This document shows positions 12,101 to 21,700 of a DNA stretch of 64,000 bases, in pieces (the stretch's first letter is position 1; each line of letters begins with the position of its first letter). The notes under the pieces were generated by a model, which saw only the letters and a program-made list of their open reading frames with translations, made no database searches and was not told the origin of the DNA. A program made the position numbers and the translations under genes. The DNA comes from Antedon mediterranea (taxonomy: Eukaryota; Echinodermata; Crinoidea; Comatulida; Antedonidae), in NCBI RefSeq assembly GCF_964355755.1, contig NC_092670.1:24973795-25037794 (forward strand), given 5' to 3'.

Positions 12101-14931
12101 AGACCTCAAAGAAAAAGTAAGGAGACCTCAAAGAAAAAGTATGGAGACCTCAAAGAAAAAGTAATGAGACCTCAAAGAAAAAGTATGAAGACCTCAAAGA
12201 AAAAGTAATGAGACCTCAAAGAAAAAGTATGAAGACCTCAAAGAAAAAGTAAGGAGACCTCAAAGAAAAAGTAAGGAGACCTCAAAGAAAAAGTATGAAG
12301 ACCTCAAAGAAAAAGTAAGGAGACCTCAAAGAAAAAGTAAGGAGACCTCAAAGAAAAAGTATGGAGACCTCAAAGAAAAAGTAATGAGACCTCAAAGAAA
12401 AAGTATGAAGACCTCAAAGAAAAAGTAATGAGACCTCAAAGAAAAAGTAATGAGACCTCAAAGAAAAAGTATGAAGACCTCAAAGAAAAAGTAATGAGAC
12501 ATCAAAGAAAAAGTAAGGAGACCTCAAAGAAAAAGTATGAAGACCTCAAAGAAAAAGTAATGAGACCTCAAAGAAAAAGTAAGGAGACCTCAAAGAAAAA
12601 GTATGAAGAATTGATCAAGAAGAAGATGGAATTGATAATCCTGACCAGTTATGTATCATTTCATATCATCCACATAGAATTGCTGTAGCTAATTATGGTG
12701 ATAGCAACATTAAAACATTCAACTACTAAAGTTGTCCTCAAATAAATAATTCACATGAATATTATAATTGTTAACATTGATACAATTTCAATACTGTAAA
12801 TCATTAAACTGTAAAAATAAATATTACAGTAGATTTAGTTACTAATTCAGTGATAAATATAACTTTACTTTGAATTATTCATAACTTATTTACTGTGTGA
12901 TTAGTTATTAAAACAAATGGTCTGAGTTATTGCATTGCTTTAATCTCTGTCTACACTATCAAACTAGTTTGACAACAAAAGCCAAATATGGTAGTGATAT
13001 GACATCATCATGTCCAATCAGGGCACATCACATTTTTTTGTCAAATAAAGTATGATAGTGTAGACAGAGCTTTAGACATAAAGTGATTAATTATTATGTA
13101 CATTCAGAAAATTAATTACAATGAAATTAAGTTTATAATTTTATTGAATTATTGTAACTTCAAAGGAAATGACAGACTGATGCCTAAAAAAGTCATCATT
13201 GTACTATAATATTACTATGGTTATTATTATATGTTTAATTGATTGAATAAAGTTCCCATGGTGTAATACAATATAATACACTAGTGATATGAAAAATGTA
13301 GATGTATTAGTTACATTGTTATTGCATCAGATATATACAACCTTTATATAATAACTGTCTTTCTTTTCAAATGTAAAACTTAATTTTAATTTCAAATTTT
13401 ATCATCTGTGTATTTCAAGTTCAAAACAAGATATTTTAAACATAGATTTATTTGTAACTGTAGTGTTTCTAACAATAATTCATTTCAGATGCATCTTCAT
13501 ATTGTATATCCTTACAAAAATGATTGTTATCGAAAAAAACAATAATAAAAACAGTGGAACTGCAAATATATGTTATATTTCTTAAGAATGTTTTATGTAT
13601 CATATCTATGTACTAGACCGCCGTTCTGCAACCTATGGGTCGCAACCCAATGTTTGAGTCACGGAAAAAAATTAATGGGTCGCGAAAATGTTGGGTCGCA
13701 AGAATTCCCAAAATCGGATCATGGGTCGCGGTCAAAAAAGGTTGCGGAACGCTGTACTAGACTGTACAAGTTTTTTTCCACATTTATATTGAGTTACTGG
13801 TTGAGTTTGGAACTAAAGCAGGACATCCCCACACTAATGTACTGTACTCTATTCTACTAATATAAGAAGATGAACTATTCCTCATATGTTCACAGAAAAA
13901 GTATGGAGAAATCACAGAAAAAGTATGGAGACCTAAAGAGGAAAAGTATGGAGATCTCACAGAAAAAGTATGGAGATCTCACAGAAAAAGTATGGAGATC
14001 TCACAGAAAAAGTATGGAGACCTAACAGAAAAAGTATGGAGACCTCACAGAAAAAGTGTGGTGACCTCACAGAAAAAGACCTGAAATTGGTTAATGAGAA
14101 AACTTGTAAAAACAAGGATGGGAATGCATTGATATTTTATAAATGGAACAAGCTTACCTCACAACTAAGACTCCTGACACATGCATTACGTACAATACTG
14201 AATAGTTGTGGTTGGTCTGGATACTGCATGCTTACATAGCTAATATGAGCCTCATGGTCACTACTGACAAAACCAGGCTGACCAGGTTGGAATGACCGAC
14301 ATGCCTAAAAAGACAAAAATACATAATAATAGTAGGATACTGCACCTAATTACTGGTAATTGAGACTTTAAAAAGATAATTTATTTGTGGTTTTTAATTT
14401 TGAGTGGTGGTACAAGTTCAAGTAATCTTTATTATGTTTATAACAACTGGTACAAATTTGGTTGCTGGTTATAATAGACAGAGAAACAGATATGAATAAA
14501 AGAACAGTGAAGATATTTTTTTAAATTTTAATGGTTAATATGGGGATGTGAACACAAATTTGGGCAAAGGATCATTCACATACCTGACCTCTTACATAAT
14601 ATGTGACCCTAAGGAGCATAGAAACTTTTGCAATAAGAAAAATAATAAAGTATGTATATTTCCACAGAATGTTTCCAAAAATAAAAATACCAATTTATCT
14701 ATATAATTCTACCTCACAAAGTTCTGTCTTGGGGTTGTTGGCAATTCCAGACTGTGATGATGCAGATCCTGTACTGGAAGATCTACTTCGTTTCTTTGGA
14801 TAGTAAGAGTTCTTCTTTACTTTACCATCCAGTACATCTTGAGGATCGGCCGCATGAAATGCTTGTGTGCAGAAGAGGATGCTAGGCCCATGAAGCTCAC
14901 AGAAGTGGCATAACGCCATCACAGCATTCAT
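122..14931 (-). CDS. FLCN: folliculin, N-terminal and central part, 5 coding exons, partial at left edge
   Basis: Folliculin is the lysosomal GAP for RagC/D that works with FNIP proteins in amino-acid signalling to mTORC1 and TFEB. Coding exons on the minus strand are 14931-14713, 14304-14158, 1353-867, 615-437 and 235-122. All have GT-AG borders and consistent phases, giving 382 codons. The start [16 protein letters not shown] is almost the vertebrate start; ELCE joins [12 protein letters not shown], then SCE joins [14 protein letters not shown]. The third exon encodes the longin-domain core ([30 protein letters not shown]). The fifth, with HVLIGNQII, begins the C-terminal DENN part. An acceptor AG at 14939-14940 lies 7 nt upstream of the ATG, so a non-coding 5' exon exists further right. 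Intron 2 (1354-14157) is 12.8 kb and hosts a nested gene. The remaining third of the protein lies left of the window; I found no further exon in 1-121. Confidence 0.95.
1373..2412. repeat. 22-bp minisatellite array 1 in FLCN intron 2
   Basis: About 45 head-to-tail copies of a 22-bp unit such as GTATGGAGAC plus ATCACAGAAAAA. The left third is more diverged and contains partial units. The array begins about 20 bp from the FLCN exon-3 acceptor (exon edge 1353). On the FLCN-sense strand it is pyrimidine-rich. Because 22 is not a multiple of 3 and the unit has few stops, all three plus frames stay open and read the same 22-residue peptide cycle. I read this as an arithmetic consequence of the repeat, not a gene. 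Confidence 0.95.
2413..3254. other. AT-rich intronic sequence without recognisable feature
   Basis: Part of FLCN intron 2. I see no ORF, no terminal repeats and no RNA gene here, only AT-rich single-copy-looking sequence. Confidence 0.6.
3255..4030. repeat. paired GTCT/GGTC tetranucleotide tracts flanking a CpG-bearing spacer
   Basis: Two similar blocks run in the same direction, at about 3283-3360 and 3929-4015. Each starts with TATAGTTCACTA, continues as GTCGGTCGGTC and a run of GTCT/GGTC tetranucleotides, and ends with CCGGTATCACTATGC. The spacer has several ACGCG/GCGCGC motifs in otherwise AT-rich DNA. A short hairpin AGTCGC...GCGACT precedes the left block, and CACGCGACT follows the right one as the inverse of AGTCGCGTG near 3260. 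This suggests one mobile element of about 780 bp. Class is uncertain and no ORF was found. Confidence 0.5.
4033..5115. mobile_element. non-autonomous TIR transposon, 1.08 kb
   Basis: The left end TAGACCCCATTTACACTTCA is mirrored at the right end as TGAAGTGTAAATGGGGTCTA. Sub-terminal DNA on both sides is rich in GCCGGC / CCGGCC blocks. A second, internal inverted repeat of about 65 bp lies at 4452-4519 versus 4739-4802. Only TA is duplicated at the borders, or TA is part of the TIR. The GGGTCTA/ATTTACAC-type end resembles PIF/Harbinger-like MITEs, but the assignment is open. No transposase ORF is visible. Confidence 0.75.
5256..6143. mobile_element. non-autonomous TIR transposon with TATACCGTATA-rich sub-termini
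   Basis: Ends are GGGCCCGTTTCTGCTGCCA (left) and TGGCAGCAGAAACGGGGCC (right), flanked by ATA on both sides (5253-5255 and 6144-6146), a possible 3-bp target duplication. Multiple copies of the near-palindrome ATACCGTATATA lie inside each end. Internal copies of the TTTCNGCTGC motif in both orientations (about 5330, 5938, 6065) suggest nested or rearranged ends. No coding capacity. The 3-bp duplication fits PIF/Harbinger, at low certainty. Confidence 0.7.
6449..8569 (+). CDS. TRIM-NHL family protein (RING, two B-boxes, coiled coil, filamin repeat, beta-propeller), intronless, nested in FLCN intron 2
   Basis: A 706-residue putative E3 ubiquitin ligase of the TRIM2/3/71-like architecture. The RING is C19-C22-C34-H36-C39-C42-C56-C59. 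B-box-like zinc modules follow at about 93-140 and 155-200, then a Lys/Glu-rich coiled coil at about 205-320. An Ig-filamin repeat lies at about 355-455 ([13 protein letters not shown] is a typical end), and NHL-type propeller blades run to the C-terminus ([14 protein letters not shown], ending [16 protein letters not shown]). The first ATG is 6449 (AATATGG); upstream codons in frame use TTG, not ATG. TTTTACAG just upstream (about 6426-6433) looks like an acceptor, so a spliced 5' leader is likely. AATAAA occurs at 8581. Such genes are often expanded lineage-specifically, so no orthologue is named. It is antisense to FLCN and its coding part is uninterrupted. Confidence 0.9.
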   Translation: MATSKLNQFLQDVDEDLVCSICQERFQHPKSLQCLHSFCLSCLENWVKTNNGKLTCPMCCTSYPIPDGGLKKLPPNTFLNNMLENIDKFQKKDNIKCVCGTTEQAIHYCKECRHYLCFTCSKQHNKFPMLASHALLAAGEVQSMTPQQLAALNPPLCSSHNKPLELYCTKCKEPICIHCAVTEHQAVDQNHKTIEIVKAFESFKESAQQLKSTAQHYKGKLENGLKELTENSKKLKESKEMSIKDINNQVKQVKQIIQKKGDEMKKKVDTIYENEKKTNDLEMEKLRAITAELDTNVSFLNQSLKSEPATAMMSSEIALNTLKDQMDNSEEIKQNDNGQINFFGNKHEIDLLKQHDIGIVTQINVKVPKHVIQGETIVAKIRKTHQVGPNQLTATWTHATGLIKIGQLVKKDNEYVIRRVYKNPGICTLNVYFNGTPIKQSPFTINIEKKGLVNDFEVDGQPTGLVKCADDCLLISSFTNEIHKYKQSGECISKITLPEGVQVYKMYKMKNDNIAFSDENCIKVCDMNGLLIKSIGEDVLNDPRSIHIDEATNIIYVADGNTQCVLMFDIYSGKELMKIGSQEEVQYGYNDVTLTQTGKVLVTDWENGQIVLYDNEDKSLKVLINEGDEDGNVIEPQGVVVDEDDNIIVSSHHKLQLFSSDGHFIKRIDQKADGINDPEQLCIISSNPRRIAIANYGGSNIKIFNY
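8890..10207 (+). mobile_element. non-autonomous Helitron, 1318 bp
   Basis: The 5' end is TCTATATAAATTTACGTAAG and the 3' end is CTAG preceded by a hairpin: a perfect 13-bp stem 10171-10183 / 10195-10207 with loop GAGCGAAGCGA. It is inserted between A (8889) and T (10208), the Helitron target rule, without a target duplication. The second TRIM-flank copy has the uninterrupted site near 13225-13235, so the insertion borders are confirmed within this window. No Rep/helicase ORF is present. Confidence 0.88.
10208..10625 (+). repeat. 3' flank of TRIM copy A, paralogous to 13230-13618
   Basis: This block continues the TRIM downstream sequence interrupted by the Helitron. It aligns almost base for base with 13230-13618, sharing for example ACACTAGTGATATGAAA, ATATATACAACCT and AGATGCATCTTCATA. 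Together with 8440-8889 it defines the duplicated unit. TACTAGAC at 10579-10586 is the empty target for the hAT-type MITE found in copy B. Confidence 0.85.
10703..12612. repeat. 22-bp minisatellite array 2 (1.9 kb)
   Basis: About 86 highly homogeneous 22-bp copies of GTAAGGAGAC plus CTCAAAGAAAAA, with TATGAAGAC, TAATGAGAC and AAAGGAGAC variants in higher-order alternation. It is a sister of array 1 but uses CTCAAAG rather than ATCACAG. It abuts the TRIM 3'-end copy with no spacer: the last unit runs into GAATTGATCAAGAAG at 12608-12622. It therefore occupies the place where the rest of that TRIM copy would be. Open frames inside it are repeat artefacts. Confidence 0.95.
12613..12729 (+). pseudogene. 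3'-end fragment of a second TRIM-NHL copy
   Basis: Matches 8443-8569 of the intact TRIM gene: the last NHL blade, including [22 protein letters not shown] codons, the same TAA stop and the same 3' flank GTTGTCCTCAAATAA. Everything 5' of it is missing and is replaced by minisatellite array 2, so the copy is dead. Homology continues downstream to 13618 and weakly beyond. The duplicated unit appears to be TRIM plus 3' flank plus minisatellite. Confidence 0.85.
12943..13071. mobile_element. PIF/Harbinger-type MITE, family M1 copy 1
   Basis: A 129-bp element with ends CTCTGTCTACACTATC and GATAGTGTAGACAGAG, flanked by TTA (12940-12942 and 13072-13074). The interior has ATATGACATCATCATG and GGGCACATCACA. 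The paralogous site near 8740 holds a single TTA with no insert. Three related copies lie in TSC2 introns. Confidence 0.9.
13619..13754. mobile_element. hAT-type MITE, 136 bp
   Basis: Flanked by an 8-bp duplication TACTAGAC (13611-13618 and 13755-13762). The right end inverted reads CAGCGTTCCGCAACC and the left end CGCCGTTCTGCAACC, so they are imperfect TIRs. The interior is dominated by GGGTCGC motifs. The 8-bp duplication and the CAGNG-like terminus fit the hAT superfamily. TRIM copy A carries the empty site at 10579-10586. Confidence 0.88.
13888..14083. repeat. 22-bp minisatellite array 3
   Basis: About nine copies of the ACAGAAAAAGTATGGAGA unit, of the array 1 type. It lies downstream of TRIM copy B and ends about 75 bp from the FLCN exon-2 donor. 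Arrays of this family therefore sit near both ends of FLCN intron 2. Confidence 0.9.
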
Positions 14932-15199
14932 CTTGTACCTAAACAGATTAAGAACATTGAAATTAATGATATAAAAGTATTTTTACCGTTTGATTGGTTA
15001 TTTTTAATCATTCAATAACATGGTTCAATAATTATTAATAATCAATAATGATACTAATCATATTGTTAAAGGAATTTATGTACAACGCGATAGGCCAAAA
15101 ACATGTTTTGCTCCACAACCTATTGAACTGCTGAACACAAAAGCTTTGGTTTTATCAAAAAATAATGAAAAATACTTTGCGAGGTTTGAAATTTTCAGA

Positions 15200-16251
15200 T
15201 AGACATATGCTTGTCAATAAATGCAAATGATCAATAAGTAGCCCATAACACTCATTGTCTTACATAATGCTGTTTGTTTTAACTAATCTATACGATTGGC
15301 CTACGCTGTACTATATCACTTTTACACATTATATTATCCTAAAAAATGAGCTGTATCCACTTGTAGGTTTCGTAATTGTGGCTTTGGTAATTAATTTTAA
15401 AATTATATTAAATTAACATGGAAATATATTTTTAAATGATTTTCAAAAAGCACATTACTCCATTAAAACCTGTAAAATAAAATTAAAACACAAATTTCTG
15501 TATAAAATAGGATAAACATTATAATGTATACGACATTTAGCAATTGATATCAAACGCAGCCCATATGATTAACGCCTTGACTAAAGATGCGGGGGATCCA
15601 GTCAAGTCGCCCCATCGCAAAGTCGCCCCATACAAAGTCGCCCAATACAAAGTCGCCCCATCGCAAAGTCGCCCCAAAACAAAGTCGCCCCGGCACAGTC
15701 GCCCCATCTCAAAGTCGCCCCATTACAAAGTCGCCCCATCGCAAATTCGCCCCATCGCAAAGTCGCCCCAACGCAAAGTCGCCCCATCGCAAAGTCGCCC
15801 ACTGTTTTAATCATATCGGTTGCGTTTGATATCGATTGCGTTGTTACTTTGGTCGCGCTAAATGTCGTATACATTAATGTTTATCCTATTATATACATAA
15901 TATGTGTTTTAATTTGTATTTTACAGGTTTTAATGGAGTGATGTGCTTTTTAAAAATCATTAAAAAAATAGTCCCTTGTTTGAAAGTTTTAAAAAGATTA
16001 TCCATGATTTATAGTTTCGAAAATGTTAATTTAATATGATTTTAAAATTAGCTACCAGAGCCACAATTACAATTTCTTCAACCTACGCGATACCAGCTCA
16101 TTTTTTAGGATAATAGCCTATAATAAATGTATAAATGTGTAGTAGGCCTTCGTATAGATTTACAGTAGTTAAAACAATAACAGTGTTGTAAGACAATAAG
16201 TGTTATAGGCTACTTATTGATCATTTTGCATTTATTGACAAGTTATGTGTC
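15200..16251. mobile_element. palindromic (foldback-like) element centred on a TCGCCCC tandem array
   Basis: Arms of about 400 bp are inverted copies. TTGTCAATAAATGCA at about 15211 mirrors TGCATTTATTGACAA at about 16228; GTATACGACATTTAG (about 15527) mirrors CTAAATGTCGTATAC (about 15858); GATATCAAACGCA mirrors TGCGTTTGATATC. Between them, 15602-15805 is a one-directional array of about 12 units AAGTCGCCCCATCGC (16-17 bp, with CATAC, AACGC and AAAC variants). No transposase ORF. It lies between the FLCN first coding exon and CCP110, on the likely promoter side of both. Confidence 0.75.
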
Positions 16252-17459
16252 TTAATTTTATAATGACTTTTCAAAATGAAGAAAAAAAAAGGGGATTTCA
16301 TCGCCGATATGATTGTTTTACATGCAGGTATTAGTAAAATTAAAACGCGACATTTTGACCATGGAAAAACCATCGTACAGTATTGTGTGCGTGTTTTTTA
16401 AAAAGGGGAATCCCCGACGGTCAGCAGAAAGACGTAGCAGCTGTGAGGAAACAGATACCAGAAGGCGCAGCTCCGATTGGATTCAGAGAATGTTTCAGAT
16501 GGCGAGTCGCCTTTTATTCAACAGCACAATGATCATTTTACTGAAGAAATTCTTTTCAATCCTTTTGGTTATAGAACATTCTAATTATAATGCCTAATAA
16601 ATATCCTCATATCAGGTTTTTATTTAATTTTAAATTAAACAAGACAGTGAAGAGGCACGGAATAATACGTACACGGACGTACGACAAATACACACACGCA
16701 CGTTATCATTTACGACATATAGTGGTGATATGATGCAATTTTATAATGGGATATAATGATGGGATTGCCTTTCCAGGAGTCTTACAATCAATGTTCACTG
16801 TAATACTATGTATAAAATAGTAAACTGAATGTTTATAAATAAATTGTTTTACGTAATTTGTTGCATATAAAATAAAAGACACAGACGTAGCCTACGTTTC
16901 CTATAAAATATTTCACATTTAAATAATTATGTACTGTTAAATGACATTATGCTGGATAATACTATATCTTAAACTATGTTTACAAATTGTCATTTTTTAA
17001 GCCACACATCTTCTCATCATAGGCCTACTGACCTGTAAAATAAAAACAAAAATCAATTATTAATATAGGCCTAATAATAATAAATATTCATCGACCAAAG
17101 TAAAAATAATCTAGATCGTATAACATCATTTTATCGCGACCGATTTCGAACGCGACTGATGATATCATCGTAAAACTCCGGCGGGGTTTCTCCATCTTCA
17201 GATGGTGCGTTGTAGAGTGCGACAACGGCGGAGTAATTACGGGGGTTTCCCTCTGGTAAGCTAGCACGTTAGAGTGCGACCGCGGAGTGCGACCGAGTGA
17301 TTAGTTGGGGGCTTCCTCTCTGATGATATGGGGGTGCGTGCCGATCGTGTGACCTGAGACTACATGGCGGGGCTTTCTTCCCCTTTTATGCCTACACGTT
17401 CTGTGTTATTTTGTGTATCATTGCAACATTTTACGCACTTGTAAACTATTTTTTAACGT
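16252..17459. other. unassigned intergenic DNA between inverted TCGCCCC arrays
   Basis: No gene recognised. 17130-17350 is locally GC-richer, with repeated AGAGTGCGAC and CGGAGT words. This could be the far part of the same repeat system or a promoter-proximal CpG patch for the divergent FLCN/CCP110 pair. The sequence does not decide. Confidence 0.4.
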
Positions 17460-17668
17460 TTTGGGGCGACTTTGCGATAGGGCGCGACTTTGTGATAGGG
17501 CGACTTTGCGATGGAGCGACTTTGCGTTGGGGCGACTTTGCGATGGGGCGACTTTGCGATAGGGCGACTGTGTCTGGGCGACTTTGTTTTGGGGCGACTT
17601 TGCGATGGGGCGACTGTGTAAGGGGCGACTTTGTATGGGGCGACTTTGCGATGGGGCGACTTGACTAG
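17460..17668. repeat. GGGGCGACTTTGCGAT tandem array, inverted relative to 15602-15805
   Basis: About 12 copies of the same 16-17-bp unit as the 15.6-kb array, but on the opposite strand. It closes with GGGGCGACTTGACTAG, the inverse of the left array's opening (CAGTCAAGTCGCCCC). The two arrays therefore behave as long, tandemly repetitive inverted ends of a roughly 2.1-kb structure (15595-17675). Confidence 0.85.
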
Positions 17669-18289
17669 CATCCAGATGCGGTACCATATCCTAACTTCTG
17701 TTTGCTAAAGGTGTACGTACGATAAAATTGCTTTACTGTACGTCTTAATCAGCCATGGGGCTGGCAACTTATTTATTACTAAAACTATCCTACTGCTCTG
17801 GTCGGGTATTTTCTCGCTTATTTGTTTTCCGTAATTATAACTTGTATGTTAAATAAATAATTACCTTATTTGAATCACTAATAAAGAGGGAATGACAGCA
17901 TTAAGATGATACTTTTGTAGAATTACTGTACTGTATAGGCTAGGCCTAGTATTATGAGTATGATGAACACTTGACACCACCACACACTTGACTCACGGTC
18001 AGATGATTTCAGATTTCAGTATTGTTTTGGTGGTTAACTTATGGAAAATTTGCGGTCTAACACGACATACAAGTGTTATATACAATATAAGAGAAAGTCA
18101 GGGGATTGTTGGAGTGTGGAATGTTTGTTGTTGTTTATCATGACACGACACAACTCGCGGCTAATATAAATCGAATTAAAACGTAAAAATACATTTATAT
18201 AAAGGTAAATACTGTATAAGAGTAAAATAAGGAACATAGGTTACATGGGATCAGTCTGAGCCTGAGCTCTTCCATCCAAAAACCTAACC
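17669..18289. other. intergenic DNA upstream of CCP110, no feature recognised
   Basis: AT-rich, with no repeats or ORF that I can support. It may include the 5' leader or promoter of CCP110 or the non-coding first exon of FLCN. Confidence 0.4.
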
Positions 18290-18620
18290 TCGATTTAACT
18301 AAATTAGCCGCAGCCGGCCTAGCGTAGGCGGCCTACTTACTACTACTACTACTACTAGGCTAGCTAGGCCTACTAGGCTAGTACTACTGACGGTGTACTA
18401 TAGGCTAATCCCCTAGCTAGTAGGCCCTCTAGAAAGGAGGCCAGGTCTAACATTAACAACAGAACACAGCCAGTAAAGTGTCGTAGTAGGGGCCAAGCCA
18501 AGGCAGCCCCGGCTGAATAAGACAGTCGACTACGTTGGAGTTTAGGACTGGCTAGCCTACTACTAATAACTATATAGATGGGGCTGCTTAGTTGGTAATT
18601 ATTTTGAGAGTTTAGTAGGC
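18290..18620. promoter_or_regulatory. AGGCCTA/TAGGCTAG-rich block upstream of CCP110
   Basis: Dense short palindromes (AGGCCT, CTAGCTAG, TAGGCCTA) and ACTACTACT runs end about 115 bp before the CCP110 start codon. Similar blocks precede TSC2 (45840-46060 and 46956-47130) and lie in CCP110 intron 6 (about 22120-22230). Two of the three sites are at gene 5' ends, so a promoter-associated role is possible. This is inference from position only. Confidence 0.35.
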
Positions 18621-18735
18621 CTAGTAGAGCCACTCAAATCTAAAGGTATTTCTTTTTTAAACAAAATTCCACATAGATAGATTAAATATATCAAACAATT
18701 TTTTTTGCTTTTGTTTATTATACTGTATAAAGAAA

Positions 18736-21700
18736 ATGGAGGAAATTCAGAGACTTCTTGATCTTTACCAACGACTTGCAATTGAATCTGATCATGAAAC
18801 TGAACAAGCAAGTTCGACGTTTGTTTCTAAATTTAAAATTAATTGCTGTCCAATTATACCACCACTGGTAAGTATTTATTTACTGGAATGGATTACAACT
18901 GTGAATATTTTTCAATCCCAATTTTATTTTTTTTATGTGCAACTTTTTAACTGTACAAAATATGGCTACTACCAATATATTTGTGGTTTTTTGGTGTTTT
19001 TTTTTCTTCAGATGACCGATAAAAAACGAAAAGAGATGGTTGCTTACCGAAATTTAGCAGTACAGAAACAGGAAGCCATTGAAAAATACCGAAAACAGAA
19101 ATTGATTGATAAAGTACAGGCTATAGTGGACACCATAGATGTAAGACATTACACAAGGATTTATTTTTGATGCAAAAAGCATGAATGCATCCTCACATGT
19201 TGTATTTAAATAAAAAAAGTATTTCATATTTTTCAGGATAAGAGAACAACACCTCAAGAAACCCATGATGTTTCTAATCTAAACTTGAAACCAAAAGAAA
19301 TTGTGCAATTGGGTCAACAGTCTTTGCAGATAATATTATCAAGCACCGAAGATGATAAACATGGCACTAATGTCATGAAAAAAGACAACACTCATGAATC
19401 AAATACATCGATAGTCATACTAAGTACTAGCGGAAGTGAACTGACCTCACCAGTTGATGGAAAAACTAGTGACAAACCAGATTGCAAGATTCTAGAGCAG
19501 CCATCACCACCTAACATCACCAGTGACTGTCTTACCCCTAAAGAAGTGGTTTCATCAAGCAGTAGCGGCACCGACAACAGTTGTCTGTTACCGACAGTAG
19601 TTCCTGCAAGAGGTGTTGTCGGTCAAGAGCTTGATTCGATTACTATTCTTGCTGGAGATTCACAAAGTTCTGATAATTTATCAAGGAAGTTTCCAAGTGT
19701 ACAAGATAGTTTGGATTTTGAAAGAGTTAGAGAGAGTGTTAGCGATTCTGAAACTTTAAGGAATTATCTTGGTGAATATTCTTCATTACCGACTCCTGGG
19801 CCATCATCAACTCCAGATGTATCCACAGTATTATCACAGAATACCAGATTGAATTCAGACCCATTACATACAAAACTGAATGATGATACGGACGAAGATA
19901 AAACAGCTGATAGCGTGATCGTTTTAACAACAGAGAGTAGCGTTTTAGACACCCTGGGTCAATCCTGTACTCTCCCAATCAGTCTTGTAACTGAAAGCAC
20001 CTGCTCAACACTCTATGAAGTTTCAGAACCGTGGAACATGCCACATGATTATCAGACTGATTTAGAAAATACTGAAGGATCAACGCCAACTCCATCACAT
20101 GTGAGAAGGAACTCTTACACATTGGATTATCCTTCACCAGCACTTCTTGAGGCACAGGCTCAAAACCGAGCACCCCATATTCAAGGTCAAACCCAATCAA
20201 AGTCAGCACGAAGAGTTCTTGACTTGTCTGATCACTATCGGGATTCCTCTCAAGAACCAGATGAGATAATTTCAAACCAGAAAGCGTCTCCTGATGGACA
20301 AGGAGATGACTTTCAGAGCAATATTGATTTGGAAATTAAAAGTACTAAGACTGAAAGTAAAGATGACTTCTCCAAGACCAAAGTGCAATGTACTGATGCA
20401 GTTGAACAAGCAATGTTCGATGCGAAAGGATTTGACCATGAATCTGAGACAAGTGTGAGTTATCTGCAGCAACAAATGGATCTTCTGGAGACTATGCAAA
20501 AGACAATGATGGAAGAACAACAAAGACAACTACGATCTCTTATGGAACAGCAACAATTGCAACAGCAGAAAATGCATGAAGAGATGGCAGAGTTGGAAAA
20601 ACAAATGCATGATAGAAATCGTATAGAATCACAGATGACTGTTGCAGAAGACCAGAGTTCTGATCATGTAGGACTTGATGCAAAATTCGTAGAACGTTCT
20701 TTTTTAACAAATAGAGTAATTGATCGTAGCTCTTCTTTGGTATCAGATAGCACAGGTTATCAAGCACGTGATCATTCAAGCTTTTCTACCAATGGTGATG
20801 ATAGACACAATCCAAAATGGAAGGCACCAACAATACAAAATATGAAAGTAAGTGTATGTTTTGGGACATGTTTACTTCTTGTAATGTCCTAGCCTTATAA
20901 TAACCTTAATGTATATGTTGTTTGTTTACATTACTCCAAAATTACATCTACTGTTGTGCTATTTTCTATCTTCTTTAGATTCATAATGATACACCTTTTA
21001 ACAAGGTTTCTGCTGTTACTAAGGGTTACCTAACGAGGAAGTTGATGAAGACAGATAAAGTGCAATCAATTATTAGAACAATAAAGGTAACACCATTCAT
21101 TTCATCTTGAAAAAATGTTAAAACCGAGAACATTAGTTGAAAAAAAATTGTCCAAAATTAAATTTAAAAAACTGGTTCCCCAGTAATGGTAATACTACTT
21201 TTTCAAACGATTTTGTATGTTTATTTTTTATGTAGTTTTCAATTTGTATTTGTAGGACATGTGGCAATTTATATGGCAATTTCAAACTGAGACACCAGTC
21301 AAGAGAGGGGTGTTATCAAGTTCAGACACAGTGCTAGCTAATAGAGTTTTTTCACAGGTTAGTTTATATGCAAAATTCATTGAATATGCCAAATTATCAT
21401 GATGATGGATGAATATTAATTTTATGGACAGTTGAACCCATTGGTAGAAAATCTATGAATTCAATAACAATGGCAAGCATTCTTCATAATTTTAAAATTT
21501 AAACTTATATCGAGTTTCTAACAATGTTCCAGCAAGCCCTCTTTTAAATCTAGGGTATACCACTGTATGCAAGCAGCAACCAAATTTATTTAAAGCTGTT
21601 TTTTTATCTTGCAGTTGCGGGCAGCACAGTTTGAACTGCATGACATCTTCTTTAATGTGTCAGTTACTGAAAGAATGGCAATCATCGGCCATCAAAGAGT

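Noticed and set aside
15602..15805. Possible CRISPR-like array of short regular repeats
   Set aside because: Units are contiguous with no unique spacers and lie in a eukaryotic intergenic transposon. Plain tandem repeat.
15544..15874. Pro/Lys-Ser repeat ORFs (SPHRKVAPSQSR type) and the similar ones at 17411-17687
   Set aside because: Produced by the 16-17-bp TCGCCCC arrays on either strand; same reasoning as for the minisatellites.
16313..16597. 94-codon ORF between the inverted arrays
   Set aside because: No recognisable domain, low-complexity Arg/Ser stretch, no supporting start or splice context.
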